Assembly (NCBI GenBank): GCA_965199905.1
Contig: OZ241366.1
Span: forward strand, 3,968,001 to 4,032,000
DNA: 64,000 bases
Reading direction: 5' to 3'
Source: Ilyomonas sp965199905
GTDB lineage: Bacteria > Bacteroidota > Bacteroidia > Chitinophagales > Chitinophagaceae
Positions 1-9,305 of the stretch are shown in pieces (position 1 is the first letter of the stretch; the number at the start of each line of letters is the position of its first letter). The notes under the pieces were generated by a model that was given only the letters and a program-made list of their open reading frames with translations, ran no database searches and was not told where the DNA came from. The position numbers were made by a program, and so were the translations under genes.

Positions 1-117
1 ACGTTAAAAAGCGTGGTGGAAAATGCCAATGACGCTGCCCTGAAAACCGAAGCGCAGCAAAAGCTTGATACCGTGATTTCAGAAAAAGAAAAATACAGCA
101 AAGTAGAACCACAATAG
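1..117 (+). CDS. C-terminal end of an unidentified protein (partial)
   Basis: An open frame enters from the left edge and ends at TAG 115-117, encoding 38 residues rich in Ala, Lys, Glu and Gln. The composition suggests a helical tail. The next gene starts 11 nt later on the same strand, so the two are probably co-transcribed. The visible part is too short to name a family. Confidence 0.6.
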   Translation, partial: TLKSVVENANDAALKTEAQQKLDTVISEKEKYSKVEPQ

Positions 118-128
118 AACCAAAGCTC

Positions 129-1829
129 ATGAAAAAAATATTTGTTTGCATTCTCGTTTTCTTTGCTGTAACATCGGTTGCTCACGCACAACGCAGCAGG
201 AAAGCGCGCCCGGCTCAAAAGACGGAAACCCGCAAAACAACAGGCAATGAAGGGGAACGCGCCTCTGCCGATACAACGATACCCGGCAGAACGGTTACGG
301 TTACTTCATCGTATAAACCTATGCTGAAGCCGTCTGCTAAAATCAACTTTAGCGCAGCTACGCCATTGCCGGATTCTACGTTGCCGACATTGCAATACAA
401 TGTGCCATCACAGAACCTGTTTTTCTCCTATCAGCCAGCAGCATTAAAGCCTTTGGCGGCAGATATTGATACAGGCATAAACTGGCAGAATAAGAACTTC
501 CTGAAAGCCGGGTTCGGTAATTACACTACGCCTTATCTGCAGGCTGGTCTGTCGTTCGGCGATGGTGAAACGTCCGTGGTAAACGTGAACGCAAAATACT
601 TATCGTCAAAAGGCAGTCTTCCATTCCAGCAGTTCAGTCGTTTTAATGGTGATGCCACGGGCATTTTTACCAAAGGCATTAATGAAATAACAGGCAAGGT
701 TTTCTTTGATGCCAATACGCAATACGAGTATGGTTTTACACCCGATTCTCTGAAGTTCAGTAAAGATGATTTGCGCCGCAGCTATAGCACATTTGGCGCG
801 AAGGTTGGGCTGCGCAATAAGACCGTAAACAGCATTGGCGTTTCTTACAATCCATCTGTCTACATCAGTGGCTTTACGGACAACCGCAATGCGAGCGAAG
901 CTAATTTTATTCTGGATGCACCGATGTCGAAAACGTTTGGCGACAATTTTACTTTCAAGTTTGGTATCACTGCTGATCTTACCGGATACAAAGGCGATAC
1001 GGTGGATAAAATCAATAACAATTTGGTTTACCTATCGCCTGCTTTGCAATATGCGAGCAACAGTTTTACCGTCTCCGGCGGCATCATTCCTTCGTGGGAT
1101 AATAAAGAGTTTCACATGCTGCCAAACATCACGGCAGATATTAAAGTGAATGAAGAAAAGTTTGTGCTGATGTTTGGCTGGAAGGGTTATTACAACAAAA
1201 CCAATTATCAGTATCTCGCTGGTTTCAATCCCTGGATAAAGCAGCCTGATTTCCTGAAAAGCACGCGCTTTGTAGATGCCTATGCAGGCTTCAAAGGCAG
1301 TGCCGGCAGCCACTTTACTTACAATGCCCAGCTTACTTTACAGCACATTTACAACCAGCCTCTTTTTGTAAATGATAGCATTACCGGCCGCTCGTTTACG
1401 GTGCTGAATGAAAGTAATATGCACAACTTCAAACTGCATGGCGAGCTGGGTTATACTTTGCAGGAAAAGTTTTCATTGCTGGCGGGTGTTACTATCAATC
1501 AATATAATAACCTGACGGATAATAGTAAAGCCTGGGGTTTATTGCCAAATGAAATCAACGGCTCTTTGCGTTGGAATGTTCTGAAAGATTTAATGTTTAA
1601 AGCTGATTTGTATTTCTGGGATGGTGCCCGTTATCTTACCACGAAAGATCGTAATGCTGCCCGGCTTGATGGTGCATTCGATTTAAATGCCGGTGCGGAA
1701 ATGAAGATTAATAAATCATTTAGTGCATGGCTACAGTTCAATAACTTATTCAACAATAAGTACGAACGCTGGCATCAGTACCAGGTGTTAGGCTTTCAGG
1801 CACTGGGCGGCGTGATCTACCATTTTTAA
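129..1829 (+). CDS. Outer-membrane beta-barrel protein, TonB-receptor-like without plug
   Basis: 566 residues. A signal peptide covers about residues 1-20, ending in A-H-A before Gln21. A basic linker follows, then a long run of alternating aromatic and polar strands. The protein ends in an aromatic-rich strand with terminal Phe, as expected for Bam-inserted barrels, and the segment near residues 540-550 (FNNLFNNKYERW) matches the last strands of TonB-dependent receptors. No carboxypeptidase-like or plug domain is visible, so it is probably not a classical gated transporter. It follows the partial upstream gene by 11 nt. Substrate unknown. Confidence 0.7.
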   Translation: MKKIFVCILVFFAVTSVAHAQRSRKARPAQKTETRKTTGNEGERASADTTIPGRTVTVTSSYKPMLKPSAKINFSAATPLPDSTLPTLQYNVPSQNLFFSYQPAALKPLAADIDTGINWQNKNFLKAGFGNYTTPYLQAGLSFGDGETSVVNVNAKYLSSKGSLPFQQFSRFNGDATGIFTKGINEITGKVFFDANTQYEYGFTPDSLKFSKDDLRRSYSTFGAKVGLRNKTVNSIGVSYNPSVYISGFTDNRNASEANFILDAPMSKTFGDNFTFKFGITADLTGYKGDTVDKINNNLVYLSPALQYASNSFTVSGGIIPSWDNKEFHMLPNITADIKVNEEKFVLMFGWKGYYNKTNYQYLAGFNPWIKQPDFLKSTRFVDAYAGFKGSAGSHFTYNAQLTLQHIYNQPLFVNDSITGRSFTVLNESNMHNFKLHGELGYTLQEKFSLLAGVTINQYNNLTDNSKAWGLLPNEINGSLRWNVLKDLMFKADLYFWDGARYLTTKDRNAARLDGAFDLNAGAEMKINKSFSAWLQFNNLFNNKYERWHQYQVLGFQALGGVIYHF

Positions 1830-1896
1830 AAGAACGCAATAACGGATTTATATAAACCTTTGGGTTCTTCTGTTTTAGAAAACCTGTAAGGATTAT

Positions 1897-1940
1897 AAAA
1901 GTAAAGCGGCTTTCAAAATTTTGAAAGCCGCTTTACTTTT
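1897..1940. terminator. Bidirectional terminator between convergent genes
   Basis: A perfect 22-bp inverted repeat with no spacer (left arm 1897-1918, right arm 1919-1940). It ends in TTTT on both strands. It lies between the end of the barrel gene (1829, plus) and the end of the DUF6089-like gene (1960, minus), so it can stop transcripts from both sides. Confidence 0.85.
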
Positions 1941-1959
1941 ATGAAAGATATCTCTGTTA

Positions 1960-3036
1960 TTAATTACTTCCTTTATTGCGGAATTTTTTTACCCTGATCG
2001 TACGGTCACTTACTCTTTGCGCTTTTCTTTCTGCTTTTCTGTCTGCCCTGTCGGCTCTTTTTTGCGCTTTGTCAACAGGTGTTCTTTTCACTTTAACTAC
2101 CCGCTCACTCTGTCTCTGCGCTTTCTCTCTTTTAGTGCCCAGATTGTAAGCAAAGGTTATAGCCAGTGTGGAGTAAGAATCTTTGTTTGAGCCATCACTT
2201 CTAAGCTGTTTCGGATTGATTGGCTTATTAGGATCGCCACGATAATACAACTGTTTGGCAAGCGCAGCCTTGTCTGAAGACAAGTATTTATCAAACAGTG
2301 TCGGATCAACGTAAACATGGTTGCTTACATCATCTATGTAATCGGTAAATGTTTTGCGGAAAGTAGCCTGAAAGCCGATGGAAATATTATCATCGAGACG
2401 ATATTTAAAACCAAGAGTAAGCGGAATATAAAATTGATACAGCTTATATTCTTTGCTATCAGGATATTCTGCAAAGCCTTCTCCTTCCAGCTTCAATGGC
2501 TGCAAATCGACCCAATCACCATTCAGCTTTGTTTGCGGGTTAAAATGAAACATACCCACACCGATACCTACAAATGGTTTCAGCAAAGTTTCGCGGTGCG
2601 TTCTGTTAATCAGTTGAAGCGGGTATAATTCAGCACCTACAGATAATTCTTCAACTCTTGAGCGAAAGCTCAGATTACGCTCAAAGCGCCCTTTCGATTG
2701 CTTATACCTGCTTTTAATAACGCTGTCGGCACCAGTGAGGGTTGTATAATTCAATGTGCCATGAACCTTTAGCCAGCTTAGCGGATAGTAAGCATACGAA
2801 ACCCCGATATGAGGACGGAATACAATACCGTTTAGATCTTTGGAAAAATTTTCACCCTTGCCGCGTGTGCCGCCCAGGTCGCCGAGAAAGGCAGTAAGTC
2901 CTGCATTGATGCCAACCTCACTTGTGTATTGCATATCACTATATACAGGCTTAATTTTGGTGTAGGAAAAGCTCTTCTGTGCGTAAGAGCATATACCTGT
3001 CATAAGCAGCGCGAGCGCAATAGTTGTTTTTTTCAT
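1960..3036 (-). CDS. DUF6089-like outer-membrane barrel protein with basic tail
   Basis: 358 residues counting from the ATG at 3036; an upstream in-frame start would add 21 residues ahead of a clear signal peptide (MKKTTIALALLMTGICSYAQ), so the shorter start is preferred. The body resembles the family member at 47951-48844: both have a GxxxxFGDL-type first strand, a conserved TDY(I/L)DDVS segment, and strand-rich sequence. The last 50 or so residues (K/R, A, Q, D) are strongly basic and probably face the periplasm. A role in envelope structure is inferred only from the family. Genes on either side run convergently (left) and in the same direction (right). Confidence 0.7.
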   Translation of the reverse strand: MKKTTIALALLMTGICSYAQKSFSYTKIKPVYSDMQYTSEVGINAGLTAFLGDLGGTRGKGENFSKDLNGIVFRPHIGVSYAYYPLSWLKVHGTLNYTTLTGADSVIKSRYKQSKGRFERNLSFRSRVEELSVGAELYPLQLINRTHRETLLKPFVGIGVGMFHFNPQTKLNGDWVDLQPLKLEGEGFAEYPDSKEYKLYQFYIPLTLGFKYRLDDNISIGFQATFRKTFTDYIDDVSNHVYVDPTLFDKYLSSDKAALAKQLYYRGDPNKPINPKQLRSDGSNKDSYSTLAITFAYNLGTKREKAQRQSERVVKVKRTPVDKAQKRADRADRKAERKAQRVSDRTIRVKKFRNKGSN

Positions 3037-3267
3037 TGTGGTGATTAAATGTAGTTGTTTTATACGTTGCTTGTTTTGTCCGGTAGTCCTGATTGCCACA
3101 AATATATGGATTCAAATTGTTTTTGTGCACGCAGTTCCCTAAAAACGGTAAACCATGCAAAGATTATATTTGAAAGTTAATGTAAAGATTAAATTTTTTT
3201 AATCTCCGGATGTTTGAACAGATTTTTTTGCTGCCTTTAATAAAAGTATATGCAGCTTGTTCACAAT

Positions 3268-6126
3268 CTAAAGTGCAAGCCTTGGTGGCGGTTCGTTACC
3301 ACGAGGTGGTTCTTCGCCTCTTCTGCGGTTTTGTATTGGCGCTTCAGGAACCGTTTTTGTAGCCTTTCCCGATCTTACATTATTTATTTTATAGGTAAAG
3401 GTGAGCATACCATAGCGCTGCAGCACATTGGTGCGCACGTCCTGGGTAATATTGCCGTCGATGGTTCTTGAAATGCTTCTGTTTTGTTTTAAAACATCAA
3501 ATATTGTCAGTCGCAGGTCGCCGCGTTCATTTTTCAGAAACTTCTTTCCGGCACTCGCATTCCACAGTGTATAAGGTTGGTTGAATCCCTTGGATAAGCC
3601 ACTATACGTTTGGTTGGTAACATCTGAATGAAACACCCAGCCGTTTTTACTTTGCAGGTTCAGGCTGACAACTGTGGCACCGGTGTAATAATTCTGATTT
3701 TGCCTTGGCTGAATTTTGTTTTTTACCACGTTAAAAGCAGGCGTATAGCTAATGGTAAAATCTACATACTCACTGATATTGCTGGCTAATACCAATCCTG
3801 TGTTGTACTGATAATTATCCGTTTTATTGAGTTCATAATTTACCAATCCCGGCTGTTTTACATAATTAAAACCACCGTTAAAGCTAATGTTGGTTTTAAT
3901 GGCTTTCAGCGGAAAGCTGTAGGTAGCAAGCGTGCGATAACTTGCATAGCCGTCAAGATTCACCGGTTTGCTAAGTTGCCCGCCTTTTCCTAAAGTAAGT
4001 GAAGGTGTCAGCACAGAATCGGCAGTGACGGTGTAAGTAGCATTAGTGATATAATTATTGTTTTGCTGAACAAATGCATTCAGGAAAAAGCTGCTCGATT
4101 TTGCTGTGTTCGTATAAGTGTATCGGGCAGATATTGTGTTGTTATACGATTGCTTTAAATCGGGATTGCCCGTTGTTATAAATAAAGGATTGTTGCTGTT
4201 GTACACATTTTGCAATTGCGTAACGGAAGGCGTTTGCGTAGCCGCCCGGTAAAACACGCGCAGGTTCGATTTGCTGCCAAGCTTCTTATTAAACATCAGG
4301 TTAGGCAGTACGTTATTAAAAGTTTTATGGATAGTGAGAATTTCAGGGTAAGTCTGGTCACTTTTCATATCCGTGTATTGATAACTTACTCCTACCATAA
4401 AGTTATTAAAACGATCACCAATGCGGTAGCTGGTGCCGGCATTGTGTTTCACAATATCATTATTGAATACATTGCTTTGGCTGGTATCTAACAAGCTGTA
4501 TTTGCCGGCGGCATTATCAAAATTGCTGAAGAGCTGTTTTGCTGTGCTGTTCTGGTAAGACGGATTATAATTGAACTGCAGTATAGCTTTCTTACCCACA
4601 GGTTCCGTGTAAGATATATTTCCTGCAATCGATTTTGTATGAGAATTTCTATCTCTGAAAATCAGCGAATCCTGACCATTATTGATGGTATCATTCACTA
4701 TGTTTTGGTAAGTCTCGCCGGTGTTATCAGTTAGCCCGGGTGTAATACCAAACGAAATGCTTCTGCCTCTTTTATGAAACGCATGGCGATACAGCAGGTT
4801 CGCACTAAAATTATAACCGGAACTGGTGGTGTTGGTGCCATTGGTAAGACTATTCAATAAATCACCCGTTTGATCGGTTATTGTGGTTTTTGATAAGCTT
4901 TGCGAATGGTTGTTCTGAAAACCCGCAACCGGCGTGAAAATGATTTGGTTAGAACTGTCTAACTTATATTCCATCCGCAGATTCACACGGTTATTGTAGT
5001 TATTGTTTGATCTGTTCAGCCCTTCAGTAGAAAAGTAAGAGGTATCGGCTGAAAGTGCAGTTTGCTGATTAGTGGTTTGCGCAGTTGTGTTGCGGCTGTT
5101 GTTGAAAAAATAGCTGCCTGTTACGGTTAGCTTTTTACCCCAGGCATCACTTAGGTTAATACCAAATGAGTTGGTGGTATTAATACCGTTTGAAGTTCCT
5201 GACAGGAAATTACCCGCACCACCGCCTCCACCGCCGCCTCTTTGTCTGCCGCGGCTATTGCTGCCGCTGCTAAGCACACCCAATAAATCTTGCTGCGCAA
5301 AGTTTTGCTGGTTAATGTTGTTGGTCAATCCAATCAAACCAATACGCCTGTTGCCGTTAAAAAAGTTGATGTTGCCGCCCGCTGTGTAGCGATTATCTGT
5401 ACCATAGCCGGCATATATTTTTCCAAACTGGCTGTTGCGCAGCCCGCCTTTGGTAACGATGTTTATAGTGCGTTGCGAATTGCCATCATCAAAGCCGGTA
5501 AACTGTGCCTGGTCGCTCAGTTTGTCGAACACCTGTATCTTGTCTATCACTTCCGCAGGCAGGTTGCGAAGCGCTGCTGTAGCATCATTGCCAAAATATT
5601 CTTTACCATCAACCAAAACTTTTTTTACCTGGTCGCCGTGCGCCGTTACCGTTCCATCGGTGCCTACTGTAATGCCCGGCATTTTCTTTACAAGGTCTTC
5701 GCTTGTCGCATCAGGATTCACTTTGTACTGATTCGCGCTATACTGTATCGTGTCAGCTTTTTGTACAACGGCAGGCGAGGTTGCCGTTACCGTAACACCT
5801 GCCAGCGTGCCCGAAGCTTTTATCAAGGAAATTTGGGAAACATTGTTAACACTGTCTTTTGTTACATCAATGCGGGATGAACTTGTAGCAAAGCCTACAA
5901 AAGATGCCGTAACAACAAAGCTGCCGCTGCCTGTAGTAGTAAACGAATAGTTGCCAAGACTATCCGTAACGGTTTGCGCAATCCGGATATTGCCGCTGTC
6001 ACGATTCAGTTGCACGGTTGCGGCTGGCAGCGGGCGATGGCTGCTATCAACAATTTTGCCCCTGATGGTTTGTGCAAACAGCCCCGAAGTAAGAAAAAGA
6101 AAGATGAGTAAAAGTATGGCTTTCAT
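3268..6126 (-). CDS. Outer-membrane beta-barrel protein with carboxypeptidase-regulatory-like domain
   Basis: 952 residues. Signal peptide 1-18 (ends F-A, then Gln). About residues 20-105 form the carboxypeptidase-D regulatory-like fold seen at the N terminus of many Bacteroidetes receptors (RGKIVD...ATVQL...GNYSF). Residues about 140-245 are plug-like (DLVKKMPGITV, VLVDGKEYFGND, INIVTKGG). The rest is barrel with much Asn and Tyr. A run of seven glycines follows near residue 300, and the C terminus is a Pro/Arg/Glu-rich tail instead of the usual aromatic end. Best placed with the OMP_b-brl_3/TonB-dependent receptor group; substrate unknown. Transcribed alone; the next upstream gene diverges. 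Confidence 0.78.
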   Translation of the reverse strand: MKAILLLIFLFLTSGLFAQTIRGKIVDSSHRPLPAATVQLNRDSGNIRIAQTVTDSLGNYSFTTTGSGSFVVTASFVGFATSSSRIDVTKDSVNNVSQISLIKASGTLAGVTVTATSPAVVQKADTIQYSANQYKVNPDATSEDLVKKMPGITVGTDGTVTAHGDQVKKVLVDGKEYFGNDATAALRNLPAEVIDKIQVFDKLSDQAQFTGFDDGNSQRTINIVTKGGLRNSQFGKIYAGYGTDNRYTAGGNINFFNGNRRIGLIGLTNNINQQNFAQQDLLGVLSSGSNSRGRQRGGGGGGGAGNFLSGTSNGINTTNSFGINLSDAWGKKLTVTGSYFFNNSRNTTAQTTNQQTALSADTSYFSTEGLNRSNNNYNNRVNLRMEYKLDSSNQIIFTPVAGFQNNHSQSLSKTTITDQTGDLLNSLTNGTNTTSSGYNFSANLLYRHAFHKRGRSISFGITPGLTDNTGETYQNIVNDTINNGQDSLIFRDRNSHTKSIAGNISYTEPVGKKAILQFNYNPSYQNSTAKQLFSNFDNAAGKYSLLDTSQSNVFNNDIVKHNAGTSYRIGDRFNNFMVGVSYQYTDMKSDQTYPEILTIHKTFNNVLPNLMFNKKLGSKSNLRVFYRAATQTPSVTQLQNVYNSNNPLFITTGNPDLKQSYNNTISARYTYTNTAKSSSFFLNAFVQQNNNYITNATYTVTADSVLTPSLTLGKGGQLSKPVNLDGYASYRTLATYSFPLKAIKTNISFNGGFNYVKQPGLVNYELNKTDNYQYNTGLVLASNISEYVDFTISYTPAFNVVKNKIQPRQNQNYYTGATVVSLNLQSKNGWVFHSDVTNQTYSGLSKGFNQPYTLWNASAGKKFLKNERGDLRLTIFDVLKQNRSISRTIDGNITQDVRTNVLQRYGMLTFTYKINNVRSGKATKTVPEAPIQNRRRGEEPPRGNEPPPRLAL

Positions 6127-6490
6127 ACAAGTGATATTTACAATACTAACACGAATTGTTTATCCGTTCCCGGCTTTCTCTGTCAGCTCTGCATTTTTGT
6201 AGATGAATAATCAGGAATGATTTTTTATTTCTGTAAAATCATAACCCTCAAAATATTATCCGGTTCTGTACGAACGATTGCCCGATGATTCAGATGTTTA
6301 AACAGGCGGGGCAGAGAGGATATTTCCTTCGGTAGAAGAATAAAAGCGTATACAAAATCATTGCGGGATATTTCAAAATCGCGGTTACTATTTTCATTAC
6401 TCTGAAAAAGGAATGTAACCGGATATTTATTTTTAAAATGATTCGCTTTTGTAAAACTCTAATCATTGTCCCGAACCTTAATCCGCCGAG

Positions 6491-6532
6491 GCGAACAACT
6501 GCCGATCACAAAAGTGACGGACGATGGTTACC
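6491..6532 (-). repeat. Dispersed intergenic repeat, copy 1
   Basis: About 42 nt that, reverse-complemented, match 28237-28278 with only a few differences; the core has a small hairpin (GTCAC, TTTT, GTGAT). It adjoins a GC-rich near-palindrome (TCCGCCGAGGCGA, 6482-6494). It sits in the roughly 490-nt gap between the barrel gene at 6126 and the thr promoter at 6592; nothing else recognizable was seen in that gap. Confidence 0.6.
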
Positions 6533-6591
6533 AAGAAATGTATTCTGTATTTTATTTCACAATGTTCTGCTGTCAAAAAAAACACTAACGC

Positions 6592-6621
6592 TTGTTCTGT
6601 AATATGCTACGGCTACCTTTG
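6592..6621 (+). promoter_or_regulatory. Bacteroidetes-type promoter of the thr block
   Basis: TTG at 6592-6594, 19 nt spacer, TACCTTTG at 6614-6621. This matches the Bacteroidetes housekeeping consensus (TTG, N19, TAnnTTTG). The expected transcript starts near 6628, just ahead of the leader ORF at 6635. Confidence 0.7.
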
Positions 6622-6634
6622 CCTCATTCTCTGT

Positions 6635-6721
6635 ATGAAACAAAGTTCATCTCATACATATTTCCTTTATTCTGCCACGCGTTTTTTCGCCGGCACTACG
6701 CCTGTTATTGCAACCCTGTAA
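6635..6721 (+). CDS. Candidate thr leader peptide (28 aa)
   Basis: ATG 6635 to TAA 6719-6721, 28 residues. The last eleven are A-G-T-T-P-V-I-A-T-L preceded by Phe, so Thr codons cluster near the end (ACT, ACG, ACC) with Val and Ile; two more Thr codons lie earlier. It begins about 7 nt after the predicted transcript start, ends 141 nt before thrA, and its stop codon lies in the loop of a 9-bp hairpin. This is the arrangement of amino-acid-operon leader peptides such as E. coli thrL, although the Thr density is lower. Function is inferred. Confidence 0.5.
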   Translation: MKQSSSHTYFLYSATRFFAGTTPVIATL

Positions 6722-6766
6722 AGGGTTGCACATCATCATATCACCAAAGGGCTTGCCGCTGTTTTT
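6709..6766 (+). promoter_or_regulatory. Candidate threonine attenuator (alternative hairpins)
   Basis: A perfect 9-bp stem (6709-6717 with 6722-6730, loop GTAA) surrounds the leader stop codon. Its left arm GCAACCCT can instead pair, with one bulged base, with AGGGCTTGC at 6748-6756, which is followed five bases later by a T run (6762-6766). CGCTGTT at 6757-6763 could also pair with AACAGCG at 6800-6806. Mutually exclusive pairings next to a leader peptide suggest transcription attenuation of thrA. No folding program was run. Confidence 0.4.
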
Positions 6767-6862
6767 AAATCAAAAAGATTGGCTAAAAGAATCCTTTACA
6801 ACAGCGAAATAAAGCACAATCCATTTTAGAAATTACATTTGAACCAAATCTGTTTTCAACTT

Positions 6863-9301
6863 ATGAAAGTTGTCAAATTCGGCGGCACGTCTGTAGCCAA
6901 CGCAACTAATATACAAAAGGCAATCAGTATCGTAAAAAACAACGGCGGGCCGCAGGTGGTTGTTGTATCGGCTTTTAGCAAAGTGACTGATTTTTTAATC
7001 AACGTGGGAACACTGGCGGAGCAGAACGATGAATCTTATACTGATGTTTTAAAAGACCTCGAAAACAAACATCTGGATGCTGTGCGTGAATTGCTTCCCG
7101 TAACTACGCAGAGTGGTTGCTTAAGCATGGTAAAGCAACACTTTAACGAGCTGGAAGATATTTGTGAAGGTGTGTTTCGTTTGCAGGAATTATCGCTGCG
7201 CACAAAAGATCGCATCATTTCTTTTGGCGAGATGTTATCATCGAAAATCATCTGCTCTTACATGCAATCACTAAGCATGCAAACAGAGTGGATTGATTCA
7301 CGAAAAGTGATTAAAACCAATAGCCTTTTTGGTAATGCGGCTGTTAATTTTGTTGAAACGAATAAGCTCATTGGCGAAGCTGTTAATCAGCAATTGTTAT
7401 ATATAGCGCCTGGCTTTATTGCCAGCGATGCAAATGATCATACCACCACGTTAGGCCGTGGCGGGTCTGATTATACGGCTGCTATTTTTGCATCTGCCAT
7501 CAATGCCTCTTCTTTGGAAATATGGACCGATGTAACCGGTATGATGACGGCTGATCCACGCTGGGTTCCCAATGCAAAAACCATCAGCAGCACAAGCTAC
7601 CAGGCAGCGATGGAGTTATCGCATTTTGGTGCAAAAGTGATTTATCCGCCTACCATTCAGCCTGTGATGCTGAAGAACATTCCGACCTGGGTGAAGAACA
7701 CATTTTCGCCTAACGATTTAGGAACGGTTATACAAAACGCAGATAGCGCCAGCAGCGAGATTATAACAGGTATATCAAGCATTAACAGCATTGCTTTGCT
7801 AAGTCTTGAAGGCAGCGGTATGATTGGCATTCCCGGCTTTTCAAAGCGCTTGTTTGAAGCCCTGGCGAGTGAGCGGGTGAATGTGATTTTGATTACCCAA
7901 AGCTCATCGGAACATTCCATTTGTGTAGCCGTCAATATGGCTGATACCGCTAAGGCGAAAACCGCTATAGACGCAGCTTTTGAATGGGAAATCGGTAACG
8001 GAAGTGTAGAAGAATTAAAGGTAGAAAAAGACCTTTCCGTGATTGCTTTGGTTGGCGATAAAATGAAAAGTCATCCCGGCATCAGCGGTGGAATGTTTGG
8101 CGCTTTGGGAAGAAACGGCATCAATGTTCGCGCCATTGCACAAGGCTCTTCGGAGCGTAATATTTCAGCGGTTATTTCTGCTGATGATGTAAAGAAAGCC
8201 GTGAATGTTTTGCATGAAGCTTTCTTTGAAGCTACCACTTACAAGCAGCTCAATGTATTTATTATCGGTGCAGGAAATGTGGGCAGAAAACTGATTGCGC
8301 AGATAGCGAAACAGCAACAGTTTTTGTTAGAACATTTTAATGTGCAGGTGCGCATTACGGGCATTGCCAACAGTAAAAAAATGTTGTTTGGAAACAATGG
8401 CAGCGCCATCAATGCTGATAGATGGATGGATGAACTGGATAAAGCTGAGAAGATGAATTTATCTCAGTTTGTCGCCATCGTTATCAATAAAAATCTACGC
8501 AATTCTGTAGTGGTAGATGTTACGGCAAACAGCGCCGTTGCAGATACGTATTTGCCGTTACTTGAAAAAAGTATTTCTGTAGTTGCCTGCAATAAAGTAG
8601 CTGCATCTTCTGCTTACAGCAACTACGTAAAATTGAAATACACTGCCAAGGAATTTAATACTTTATATCTCTTTGAAACCAATGTGGGCGCGGGCTTGCC
8701 GGTGATAGGAACATTGAACGACTTGCGTAAGAGTGGTGACGTGGTTAATAAAATACAAGCCGTATTAAGCGGTACCTTAAATTTCGTATTCAATAACTAT
8801 GATGGCACAAAACCATTTGCACAAATAGTGAAGCAGGCGCAGGATGAAGGCTATACCGAACCTGATCCGCGTCTTGATTTAGGTGGCACTGATGTGATGC
8901 GTAAAATTCTCATTCTTGCCCGCGAAGCAGGCGAAACTCTGGAGATGGACGATATTAACAACAGCGGTTTTCTTCCCTCTTCCTGTTTTGATGGCAGCGT
9001 CGATGATTTTTATAAAGAGATGGAGAAGCACGAAGCCCATTTTAAAGCCTTGTATGATGAAGCGAAGGGCAAAAGTTGCAAGCTTAAGTTCGTGGCGCAA
9101 TACAGCAATGGCAAAGCTTCTGTTGGTTTACAACACATCACGCCTGATTCCGATTTTTATCATCTGTATGGTAAGGATAATGTAGTTCTGTTTTATACCC
9201 AGCGTTATCCTGAGCAGCCGCTTGTAGTGAAAGGTGCAGGCGCGGGAGCTGATGTTACAGCAAGTGGTGTGTTTGCAGATATTATAAGGGTGGCGCGGTA
9301 G
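6863..9301 (+). CDS. thrA: Bifunctional aspartokinase / homoserine dehydrogenase
   Basis: 812 residues from ATG 6863; an upstream TTG would add eight residues before the conserved start. Phosphorylates aspartate and later reduces aspartate semialdehyde to homoserine for threonine, methionine and isoleucine synthesis in the cytoplasm. The kinase domain has KFGGTSVAN at residues 5-13 and GRGGSD near 197-202. Two ACT-type regulatory segments follow at about 310-460, then the dehydrogenase Rossmann motif GAGNVG near 468-473 and the homoserine dehydrogenase catalytic part (SGTLNFVFN). Length is normal for ThrA fusions. It lies behind the candidate leader and ahead of thrB, from which it is separated by an inserted nuclease gene. 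Confidence 0.96.
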   Translation: MKVVKFGGTSVANATNIQKAISIVKNNGGPQVVVVSAFSKVTDFLINVGTLAEQNDESYTDVLKDLENKHLDAVRELLPVTTQSGCLSMVKQHFNELEDICEGVFRLQELSLRTKDRIISFGEMLSSKIICSYMQSLSMQTEWIDSRKVIKTNSLFGNAAVNFVETNKLIGEAVNQQLLYIAPGFIASDANDHTTTLGRGGSDYTAAIFASAINASSLEIWTDVTGMMTADPRWVPNAKTISSTSYQAAMELSHFGAKVIYPPTIQPVMLKNIPTWVKNTFSPNDLGTVIQNADSASSEIITGISSINSIALLSLEGSGMIGIPGFSKRLFEALASERVNVILITQSSSEHSICVAVNMADTAKAKTAIDAAFEWEIGNGSVEELKVEKDLSVIALVGDKMKSHPGISGGMFGALGRNGINVRAIAQGSSERNISAVISADDVKKAVNVLHEAFFEATTYKQLNVFIIGAGNVGRKLIAQIAKQQQFLLEHFNVQVRITGIANSKKMLFGNNGSAINADRWMDELDKAEKMNLSQFVAIVINKNLRNSVVVDVTANSAVADTYLPLLEKSISVVACNKVAASSAYSNYVKLKYTAKEFNTLYLFETNVGAGLPVIGTLNDLRKSGDVVNKIQAVLSGTLNFVFNNYDGTKPFAQIVKQAQDEGYTEPDPRLDLGGTDVMRKILILAREAGETLEMDDINNSGFLPSSCFDGSVDDFYKEMEKHEAHFKALYDEAKGKSCKLKFVAQYSNGKASVGLQHITPDSDFYHLYGKDNVVLFYTQRYPEQPLVVKGAGAGADVTASGVFADIIRVAR

Positions 9302-9305
9302 TAAG

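Noticed and set aside
5171..5880. Long open frames on the plus strand opposite the 952-residue receptor gene
   Set aside because: They lie wholly inside a well-supported gene, are mutually overlapping, and their composition (Cys, Arg, Pro runs) mirrors the opposite-strand codons.
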